This document shows positions 1 through 5,210 of a DNA stretch of 5,353 nt, in pieces. A program made the position numbers and the translations under genes. Below the pieces are notes generated by a model. It was not told the DNA's origin. It ran no database searches and saw only the letters and a program-made list of their open reading frames with translations. The DNA comes from Bacillota bacterium (GTDB lineage: Bacteria > Bacillota > Limnochordia > Limnochordales > ZCTH02-B6): the NCBI GenBank assembly GCA_003387805.1, contig QGSR01000149.1:1-5353 (forward strand). Direction: 5' to 3'. Numbering within the stretch: the stretch's first letter is position 1; every line of letters starts with the position of its first letter.

Positions 1-38
1 CTTAGTGGAAAGGGCGAAAACGGGGGACAACTCCTGAA

Positions 39-88
39 CAACGCTCACATCGTAGAGGTCGGGGGTTCGAGTCCCTCTCTGCCCACCA
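39..88 (+). tRNA. 3' half of a tRNA (partial or disrupted), ending in encoded CCA
   Basis: The T arm is clear: GGGGG (61-65), loop TTCGAGT (66-72), CCCTC (73-77). It is preceded by a standard variable loop AGGTC (56-60) and followed by acceptor strand TCTGCCC (78-84), discriminator A (85) and CCA (86-88). An anticodon arm can be drawn as CAACG/CGTAG (39-43 and 51-55) with one A-A mismatch and loop CTCACAT, which would give anticodon CAC (valine), with T33 and A37 in place. The 5' half is wrong: GGGCGAA at 12-18 pairs only imperfectly with the acceptor strand, and 19-38 has no recognisable D arm or GG-containing D loop. I therefore call a tRNA 3' segment and regard the valine identity as tentative. 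It may be an attachment-site copy left by an integrated element lying to the left. Confidence 0.6.
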
Positions 89-92
89 ATGA

Positions 93-136
93 AAACGCCC
101 TTCTGGAGCCGGTTTCCAGAAGGGCGTTTGGTTTTT
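93..136 (+). terminator. Strong intrinsic terminator behind the tRNA segment
   Basis: A perfect 15-bp stem is formed by 93-107 and 115-129 with a 7-base loop (108-114), followed by a T run at 132-136. It begins four bases after the tRNA CCA end, so it would terminate the tRNA transcript and insulate it from the gene at 262. Seen directly in the sequence. Confidence 0.9.
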
Positions 137-261
137 CTGGTGCTCTTGACGGCCAAATTCGGGGTTCCCATGCGACAAAATGCGACAATGAGAAAAAACG
201 TGCAAGGGCGGCACCATCGCCGCGGCGCCGCGGGTTGCCCGCGGCGCGGCCGTAGCGTAGG
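137..261. other. Spacer with a 10-bp tandem repeat and a GC hairpin; no gene
   Basis: No coding sequence is supportable here. ATGCGACAA occurs twice at a 10-base period (170-178 and 180-188). A perfect 10-bp hairpin, GCGCCGCGGG (225-234) and its complement (238-247) with loop TTG, lies just ahead of the next gene and would fall in its mRNA leader. A TTGACG at 146-151 resembles a -35 box, but no acceptable -10 box follows at 16-18 bases. Confidence 0.5.
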
Positions 262-1587
262 ATGTTGGACATGGACAAGCGGTACCCTTCTTCGGACGAG
301 GTTTATGCGTTGACGAAGGCGGAGGCCCGGGCCAGGGCGTACGCGGCGCTGCGGGCCGCGAAAGCCGCCCGGTTTCCGTTTCCCATCGAAGGCCGCATTC
401 CGAATTTCGCCGGGGCGGAGGCCGCGGCGCGGCGGCTGCGGGAGCTGCCGGCCTACCAGGCCGCCCGCGCGGTGAAGGTGAATCCCGACGCGCCGCAGCT
501 GCCGGTGCGGGCCATGGTGCTCGAGGACGGCAAGACGCTGTACATGCCGTCGCCGCGCCTGCGGGGCGCGTTTTTGCGCATCCGGCCCCAAGACGTGCCG
601 CCGGGCCAAGCGCGCCGGGCCGCCAGCCTGTCCCATTGCCGGGAGTACGGCGAGGAAATCAGCGTGGCGCAGCTCGCGGAGATCATTAAGGAAGGCGCCG
701 AGGGCGCGGGAGACGGTCCGGCTGCACCGGACGGCGCCCCGCCGGCCATCGGCCTGGTGGTCGCGGGCTCCGCGGCCGTTACCCGCAGCGGCGCCCGGGC
801 CGGCAAAGGCGAAGGCTACGCCGACATGGAGTACGCCATCCTGCGGGAGCTGGGCCTGCCCCACGTGCCGGTGGTCACCACCGTGCACCCGGCGCAGATC
901 GTGGACGAGTTTCCGCTGGACGCGCATGACTTGCCGCTGGATTACATCGTCACGCCCGAGGAAATCATCGTCACCGGCACGCCCCATCCCAAGCCGGAAG
1001 GCATCGCCTGGGACTTGGTCACCGACGAAGATCTGCAGGCCATGCCGGTGCTGGCCGAGCTGCGCCGGCTGCAGTGGGAGCGGCTGACGGTGCGGGACGT
1101 GCTGGCGCCGGGGCTGGACGTGCTGTTCGTCGGCATCAACCCGGGCCGGGCCAGCGCCTCGGCCGGCCACCATTTCGCCGGTCCCGGCAACCATTTCTGG
1201 CGGCTTTTGCACGAGGCGGGCTTTACGCCGCGCCGGCTCGCGCCCGCCGAAGAGCAAGTTCTCCTTGAGTACGGCATCGGCATCACGAATATCGTCCGGC
1301 GCGCGTCCCGCGGCGAGGACGACTTGTCGTGGGAGGAGCTGACGGCCGGCGGCGCCCGGCTGCGGGAGCTGGTCCGGCGGCACCGGCCGCGCGTTGTGGC
1401 GCTTTTGGGCAAGAACGTGTACCGCGCCTACGCGGGCCTCAAGAAAACCGCGGACGTGGCGTGGGGCCGGCAGCCCGGGGCCGTCGTCGATGGCGTCATC
1501 GATTTCGTCGCGCCCAATCCTTCCCCCAGAAGCACCATTCCGTACGAGCGCCGCCTGGCTCTGTTCCGGGAGCTTCGGTCCCTCTAG
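262..1587 (+). CDS. Fusion protein: COG0212/MTHFSD-type 5-formyl-THF cyclo-ligase-like domain + MUG-type mismatch-specific DNA glycosylase
   Basis: This 441-residue protein holds two complete domains. Residues ~20-265 match the COG0212/MTHFSD branch of the 5-formyltetrahydrofolate cyclo-ligase superfamily: RIPNF (45-49), VKVNPD..Q..VR (71-83), MPSPRLR (95-101) and the nucleotide-binding motif GKGEGYADME (181-190). Residues ~275-441 match G:T/U mismatch-specific glycosylase (MUG): catalytic motif GINPG (291-295, with the water-activating Asn at 293), F..P.N.FW, and a second motif beginning NPS (419-421). The MUG part is about as long as E. coli Mug (168 aa), so neither domain is truncated. True cyclo-ligases make 5,10-methenyl-THF, but COG0212 paralogues have, as I recall, been linked to thiamin metabolism instead, so the N-terminal activity is uncertain. 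The C-terminal part should excise uracil or mispaired bases in cytoplasmic DNA. The ATG at 262 is used; an ATG at 271 has AGGA eight bases upstream and may be the real start. Domain calls are firm; the joint function is inference. Confidence 0.9.
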   Translation: MLDMDKRYPSSDEVYALTKAEARARAYAALRAAKAARFPFPIEGRIPNFAGAEAAARRLRELPAYQAARAVKVNPDAPQLPVRAMVLEDGKTLYMPSPRLRGAFLRIRPQDVPPGQARRAASLSHCREYGEEISVAQLAEIIKEGAEGAGDGPAAPDGAPPAIGLVVAGSAAVTRSGARAGKGEGYADMEYAILRELGLPHVPVVTTVHPAQIVDEFPLDAHDLPLDYIVTPEEIIVTGTPHPKPEGIAWDLVTDEDLQAMPVLAELRRLQWERLTVRDVLAPGLDVLFVGINPGRASASAGHHFAGPGNHFWRLLHEAGFTPRRLAPAEEQVLLEYGIGITNIVRRASRGEDDLSWEELTAGGARLRELVRRHRPRVVALLGKNVYRAYAGLKKTADVAWGRQPGAVVDGVIDFVAPNPSPRSTIPYERRLALFRELRSL

Positions 1588-1721
1588 CCGGCATCCGCCC
1601 GTTTTCCGGACGAATTTTTTACCCCGCAGCAGGATTTGCAACGAATATCGTGAATGATATCCGTCATTGTTGCGAAAATCAGCTCCGAACACGGGACTTT
1701 GGTGCGAATAGGGGAATGCCG
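1588..1721 (+). promoter_or_regulatory. AT-richer spacer with inverted repeat, probable promoter/operator region of the Lrp-type gene
   Basis: This 134-base gap is clearly richer in A and T than its flanks, as expected of a promoter region. It contains the inverted repeat ATATC (1645-1649), six bases, GATAT (1656-1660), and the smaller ATGA (1654-1657)/TCAT (1664-1667). Lrp-type regulators commonly bind AT-rich imperfect palindromes near their own genes. No convincing -35/-10 pair could be assigned: TTGCAA at 1636-1641 lacks a good -10 partner. The ribosome binding site AGGGGA (1710-1715) closes the region. Confidence 0.35.
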
Positions 1722-2198
1722 GTGCCGGACGCGCTCGCCTTGGACTCGCTGGATCGCCAAATTCTGAAGCTGCTGCAGCAAGACGGCCGCATGCCCTACA
1801 CGGAGATGGCCCGGCGGCTGGACGTGGCCGAGGCCACCGTCCGCAAGCGGGTCAGCCGCTTGCTGGAGGAAGGCGTCGTGCACGTGGTGGGGATCGTGGA
1901 CCCGCAGTACTTGGGCCGCAGCGTCACCGCCATCGTCGGCGTGCGCACCGAGGGCCGGGACGTGGAGGAAGTGGTGGCCGAGGTGCGCCGGTGGGACGAG
2001 GTGCGCTACGCCGCCGCGTGCGCCGGCACGTACGATTTCATCCTTGAAGTGGTCGTGGGCTCCAACGAGGAGCTGTACGATTTCCTGACGCGCCGCCTGC
2101 GGGCCACGCCCGGGGTGGTGGGCAGCGACACGTCGCTGGTGATGAAAACCGTCAAGAGGCGGCACGAGTGGAAGGGGGAGGGAGCGGCGCCGAGCTGA
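1722..2198 (+). CDS. Lrp/AsnC-family transcriptional regulator
   Basis: This is a 158-residue protein of normal family length. It starts with the LDSLDRQILKLLQQDGR helix typical of Lrp/AsnC, followed by a helix-turn-helix (about residues 27-48, TEMARRLDVAEATVRKRVSR) and the linker ending GIVDP. From ~68 to 145 it has a RAM-type alpha/beta ligand-binding and oligomerisation domain, including the G-x-YDF-x-LEV stretch. Such proteins bind DNA as dimers or octamers and respond to amino acids or related small molecules. I chose GTG 1722 because AGGGGA (1710-1715) lies six bases upstream; ATG 1716 is in frame but would sit directly on that site. It lies 117 bases upstream of the ABC importer on the same strand, so control of the importer is plausible though unproven. 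The frame stays open far upstream, but that part overlaps the preceding gene and is not coding. Confidence 0.9.
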   Translation: MPDALALDSLDRQILKLLQQDGRMPYTEMARRLDVAEATVRKRVSRLLEEGVVHVVGIVDPQYLGRSVTAIVGVRTEGRDVEEVVAEVRRWDEVRYAAACAGTYDFILEVVVGSNEELYDFLTRRLRATPGVVGSDTSLVMKTVKRRHEWKGEGAAPS

Positions 2199-2315
2199 GG
2201 GTCGTCCGGGGGCGACGCGCGGGGGAACCTGGCGGGCCGGTCCGGCACGTTCCCGCCGCGGCCGAGGCGGGGCCGGAACCGGTCCCCGAAATTTCTGAAG
2301 AAGGAGTGACCGACC
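2199..2315 (+). promoter_or_regulatory. Structured GC-rich leader before the importer genes
   Basis: Two hairpins can be drawn. The first pairs GGGAAC (2223-2228) with GTTCCC (2249-2254) and encloses GCCG (2236-2239)/CGGC (2243-2246). The second pairs CGGGGCCG (2268-2275) with CGGTCCCCG (2280-2288), with one bulged T. Neither is followed by a T run, so they are not intrinsic terminators. No T-box signature or known riboswitch is recognisable. AAGGAG (2301-2306), nine bases ahead of the TTG at 2316, is the ribosome binding site. No promoter was identified, so the importer may be read through from the Lrp-type gene. Confidence 0.35.
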
Positions 2316-3281
2316 TTGTCCATCAACCGCAGCAGTCTGATGATCGCCGTTTTGACCGTGTTGGTTCTGGCCTTTTCCTCTTTGGCCGCTCCGCTTCGGG
2401 TGGGCGTCACGCAAATCGTGGAGCATCCGGCGCTGGACGCGGCGCGGCAAGGATTCATCGATCGCCTGGCCGAGCTGGGCTATGAAGAAGGCACGGACGT
2501 GGTGTACGACATCCAGAGTGCGCAGGGCGATTTCGGCACGGCCCTGACCATCGCGCAGAAATTTGCGGCCGACGGCGTCGATCTGGTGCTGGCCATCGCC
2601 ACGCCTGCGGCGCAGGCGGCGGCCCAGGTCCTTCGGGATACGCCGATTTTGATTACGGCCGTCACCGACCCGGTGGCCGCGGAGCTGGTGGACAGCATCG
2701 AGCGGCCGGGCACCAACGTCACCGGCACCTCGGACCTGACGCCGGTGCGGGCGCAGCTGGAGCTTTTGACCATGCTGGCGCCGTCGGCGCGCCGGGTGGG
2801 CGTCATCTACAACGCCGGCGAGGTCAACTCGGTGGTGCAGGTGAACCTGGCCAAGGCGGCCGCGGCGGACCTGGGCCTGGAGGTTGTCGAGGCCACCGCG
2901 GCCAATTCTTCGGAAGTCCTGTCCGCGGCGCAGTCGCTGGTGGGCCGGGTGGACGCGTTGTACGTGCCCACGGACAACACCGTGGTGTCGGCCATCGAGT
3001 CGGTGGTGCTGGTGGCCGAGCGGGCCCGGCTGCCCCTCATCGCCGGCGAGGACTTGAGCGTGGAGCAGGGCGCGCTGGCCACGGTGGGCATCGACTACTA
3101 CCAGCTGGGCCGGCAAACCGCGGACATGGCGCTGCGGGTGCTGCAGGGCGAAAACCCGGCGGAGATGTCCATTGAGTATCAGAACGAGATCAACCTGGTC
3201 GTCAACTTGAGCGCCGCCCAGCGCATGGGCGTCACCATTCCGGAAGACCTGCTGGCCAACGCCGCGCGGGTCATTGACTGA
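2316..3281 (+). CDS. ABC importer substrate-binding protein, TrpX type (ABC_sub_bind family)
   Basis: This 321-residue protein has an N-terminal signal segment: Arg-5, a hydrophobic core at ~8-21 and a likely signal peptidase I site near Ala-24. A two-lobed periplasmic-binding-protein fold follows. Family hallmarks are LRVGVTQIVEHPALD at the start of the mature part, the central TPILITAVTDPVAAELV stretch, the PGTNVTGTSD motif, RRVGVIYN opening the second lobe, and the Y-Q-L-G-R-Q-TADMA region near the end. It captures a ligand outside the membrane and delivers it to the permease encoded next. Streptococcal TrpX homologues bind tryptophan, but the ligand-contacting residues cannot be assigned here. 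It starts with TTG, supported by AAGGAG nine bases upstream. There is no lipobox cysteine, and no cysteine anywhere in the protein, unusual for a Gram-positive-type binding protein. It is first in an apparent binding protein-permease-ATPase operon. Confidence 0.9.
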   Translation: MSINRSSLMIAVLTVLVLAFSSLAAPLRVGVTQIVEHPALDAARQGFIDRLAELGYEEGTDVVYDIQSAQGDFGTALTIAQKFAADGVDLVLAIATPAAQAAAQVLRDTPILITAVTDPVAAELVDSIERPGTNVTGTSDLTPVRAQLELLTMLAPSARRVGVIYNAGEVNSVVQVNLAKAAAADLGLEVVEATAANSSEVLSAAQSLVGRVDALYVPTDNTVVSAIESVVLVAERARLPLIAGEDLSVEQGALATVGIDYYQLGRQTADMALRVLQGENPAEMSIEYQNEINLVVNLSAAQRMGVTIPEDLLANAARVID

Positions 3282-3302
3282 CGGGCCGCACGGCGAGGCG
3301 GC

Positions 3303-3329
3303 GCCGGCGCCGCCGGCGCCGCCGGCGGC
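3303..3329 (+). repeat. Three tandem copies of a 9-bp GC unit between binding-protein and permease genes
   Basis: GCCGGCGCC occurs at 3303-3311 and 3312-3320, and as GCCGGCGGC with one change at 3321-3329. Each unit contains the palindrome GCCGGC, so the RNA can fold into stable GC stems. It lies in the 56-base gap inside the operon, directly before the permease ribosome binding site (GGGAGG, 3332-3337). Confidence 0.8.
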
Positions 3330-3346
3330 TTGGGAGGGTGTCTTCG

Positions 3347-4381
3347 TTGAGCTGGTATGCGCTGAGCGGGTCCATCGAGCAAGGCCTCGTCTACGGGATC
3401 CTGGCTCTCGGTGTATACATCACCTTTCGGGTGCTGAATTTTCCTGACCTGACGGTGGAGGGGAGCTTCCCGCTGGGGGCGGCCGTGTCCGCCACCTTGA
3501 TCGTGGCGGGGTGGCACCCGCTGGCCGCCCTGGGCGCGGCCGCCGCCGCGGGGATGGCCGCCGGGCTTCTGACCGGACTCTTGCATACGAAAATGCGCAT
3601 CACGGGGCTGCTGGCGGGCATCCTGACCATGACGGCGCTGTATTCCATCAATCTGCGCATCATGGGGCGGCCCAACGTGCCGCTGCTGCGCCAGCCCACG
3701 ATTTTCACCAATTTGAGCGACTGGGGCTTCAGCCACCCTTCGCAGGCGCTCATCGTGTTCGCCGTGGTGGCCTTGGCGCTGAAGCTGCTGCTGGACTGGT
3801 TTCTGGCCACCGAGGCGGGCCTGGCCATGCGGGCCACCGGCGACAATCCGGACATGATCCGCAGCTTCGGCGTCAGCACCGAGACTATGACCGTGCTGGG
3901 CCTGGCGCTGGCCAACGGGCTGGTGTCTTTCGCCGGCGCGCTGACGGCCCAGTACCAGGGCTACGCCGACGTGGGCATGGGCCTGGGCATGATCGTGGTC
4001 GGTCTGGCGTCGGTCATTTTGGGCAACGCTTTGCTGCGGCCGTCGACGGTGCCCCGGGGCACCCTGGGGGCGCTGCTGGGCTCGGTGGTGTACCGCCTGG
4101 CCATCTTCTTTGCCCTGCGGGCCGGCTTTGCGCCTACGGATCTGCGCATCGTGACGGCGGCTATCGTCATTTTGGCCCTGTCGGCGCCGGCCATCAAAGA
4201 CGGTTTGACCAAGCGCCGGGCGCCTGCGGCGGCGCGGGCTTCGGCTGCGCCGCTCACGACGCCGGTGGCCGCGGGCACGGCGGCCGCGGCGCGCACGCCG
4301 GACGCGGGGACGGGCGCCGGACCGACGGTGGTGGCGCCGCAGGGCGGCCCGGTTTTGGGGCCGGAGCGGGAGAGGACCTGA
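3347..4381 (+). CDS. ABC importer permease, TrpY type (BPD_transp_2 family)
   Basis: This is an integral membrane protein of 344 residues from the chosen start, with roughly nine hydrophobic segments. The first is GLVYGILALGVYITFRVL, followed by the family-typical FPDLTVEGSFPLGAAV and later MRATGDNPDMIRSFGV, a cytoplasmic loop expected to contact the ATPase. Later segments include GLGMIVVGLASVILGNAL and the final IVTAAIVILALSAPAI. This is the pattern of the single permease in TrpXYZ-type importers, which probably works as a homodimer. I prefer TTG 3347 because GGGAGG (3332-3337) lies nine bases before it; GTG 3338 abuts that site with no spacer. The last ~53 residues form an Ala/Pro/Thr/Gly-rich, probably disordered tail on the presumed cytoplasmic side, which most family members lack. 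The stop overlaps the ATPase start as TGATG, indicating translational coupling. Confidence 0.88.
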   Translation: MSWYALSGSIEQGLVYGILALGVYITFRVLNFPDLTVEGSFPLGAAVSATLIVAGWHPLAALGAAAAAGMAAGLLTGLLHTKMRITGLLAGILTMTALYSINLRIMGRPNVPLLRQPTIFTNLSDWGFSHPSQALIVFAVVALALKLLLDWFLATEAGLAMRATGDNPDMIRSFGVSTETMTVLGLALANGLVSFAGALTAQYQGYADVGMGLGMIVVGLASVILGNALLRPSTVPRGTLGALLGSVVYRLAIFFALRAGFAPTDLRIVTAAIVILALSAPAIKDGLTKRRAPAAARASAAPLTTPVAAGTAAAARTPDAGTGAGPTVVAPQGGPVLGPERERT

Positions 4382-5181
4382 TGGCCATGCTGACGGTGGG
4401 AAATTTGACCAAGCGGTTTTCCGTGGGCGGCGGCAGCACCAAAGTGGCCGTGGACAACGTGAGCCTGACGGTGGAGACGGGGCAGTTCGTTACCGTCATC
4501 GGCAGCAACGGCGCCGGCAAGTCGACGCTGCTCAACCTCATCGCCGGGCGGCATTTGCCCGATGAGGGCCGCATCGTCCTGGACGGCGTGGACATGACCG
4601 ACTGGAGCGAGCACCGGCGGGCCGCGTACATCGGCCGGGTCTTTCAGGATCCGCTGCAGGGCACGGCCGCGTCGATGACGATTGAGGAAAACTTGAGCAT
4701 GGCCGCGGCCCGGGGGCGGCGGCGGGGGCTGCGCCGGGGCGTGACGGCCGAGCAGCGGCAGCGGTTCCGGGAGCTGCTGGCCCAGCTGGAGCTGGGGCTG
4801 GAGGACCGCCTGCGCAGCGACGTGGGGCTGCTTTCGGGCGGCCAGCGGCAGTCGTTGTCGCTGATTATGGCCACCCTCACCAAGCCGTCGCTTTTGCTTT
4901 TGGACGAGCATACGGCCGCGCTGGACCCGAAGACGGCCCGGCAGGTGCTGGAGCTGACCGAGCGCATCGTCAGCCAGCACCGCCTGACGACCTTGATGGT
5001 GACCCACAACATGGAACACGCGCTGCGCATGGGCGACCGCACCATCATGATGCACGAAGGCACCATCGTGCTGGACGTGTCGGGGCCCGAGCGCAACGAC
5101 ATGACCGTGCAGGACCTGCTGGACGAGTTCAGCCGGGTGCGGGGCCACAAAGTGCTGGACGATCGCCTGCTTCTCGCTTAG
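4381..5181 (+). CDS. ABC importer ATP-binding protein, TrpZ type
   Basis: This 266-residue ATPase is complete. Walker A is GSNGAGKST (41-49), Q-loop Gln is 89 in VFQDP, the signature is LSGGQ (151-155), Walker B is LLLLDE (171-176) with catalytic Glu-176, the D-loop is AALD (179-182) and the switch His is 209 in VTHN. The wording LLLLDEHTAALDP after SGGQRQSLSLIMA is characteristic of ATPases partnering TrpX/TrpY-type proteins. An Arg-rich stretch at 111-119 lies between Q-loop and signature; similar basic stretches occur in relatives. It acts at the inner face of the membrane, powering import through the permease. Its ATG overlaps the permease TGA by one base, with AGAGG (4371-4375) as ribosome site inside the permease tail; ATG 4387 is a possible alternative start. 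The frame stays open upstream to 3511, but that part is a shadow of the permease. There is no cysteine. Confidence 0.93.
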   Translation: MAMLTVGNLTKRFSVGGGSTKVAVDNVSLTVETGQFVTVIGSNGAGKSTLLNLIAGRHLPDEGRIVLDGVDMTDWSEHRRAAYIGRVFQDPLQGTAASMTIEENLSMAAARGRRRGLRRGVTAEQRQRFRELLAQLELGLEDRLRSDVGLLSGGQRQSLSLIMATLTKPSLLLLDEHTAALDPKTARQVLELTERIVSQHRLTTLMVTHNMEHALRMGDRTIMMHEGTIVLDVSGPERNDMTVQDLLDEFSRVRGHKVLDDRLLLA

Positions 5182-5191
5182 CATGAAAGAG

Positions 5192-5210
5192 CGGCCCGGG
5201 TCCCGGGCCG
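5192..5210 (+). terminator. GC hairpin after the ATPase gene, possible operon end
   Basis: CGGCCCGGG (5192-5200) and CCCGGGCCG (5202-5210) are perfect complements around a single T, so the innermost pairs must open to form a loop. It lies 10 bases after the stop. No T run follows, so it could be a non-canonical terminator or an mRNA-stabilising structure. Confidence 0.45.

Noticed and set aside
146..175. TTGACG as a -35 box for the fusion gene
   Set aside because: No sequence resembling TATAAT lies at the required spacing.
2..217. Minus-strand 71-codon frame containing WWAERDSNPRP
   Set aside because: This peptide is the well-known artefact of translating the complement of a tRNA 3' end; the frame also crosses the terminator hairpin.
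1594..1620. Possible terminator after the fusion gene (TCCG/CGGA stem plus T run 1615-1620)
   Set aside because: The stem is only four base pairs and is separated from the T run, too weak to call.
1329..1721. Upstream extension of the Lrp-type frame
   Set aside because: It overlaps the glycosylase domain in another frame, has shadow-like Ala/Gly/Arg composition, and a good ribosome site supports starting at 1722.
2199..2315. T-box or tryptophan riboswitch upstream of the TrpX-type gene
   Set aside because: The spacer is too short and lacks the T-box conserved sequence and a terminator/antiterminator pair.
1584..3116. Long minus-strand frame of 510 codons
   Set aside because: It lies antisense to the Lrp-type and binding-protein genes, is rich in His/Arg/Gln/Gly and matches no family; it is a shadow frame of high-GC coding DNA.
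3511..4380. Upstream extension of the ATPase frame
   Set aside because: It is an out-of-frame reading of the permease; the ATPase has its natural N-terminus at 4381.
3961..5184. Long minus-strand frame of 407 codons
   Set aside because: It is antisense to the permease and ATPase, both firmly identified by motifs, and has low-complexity composition without domains.
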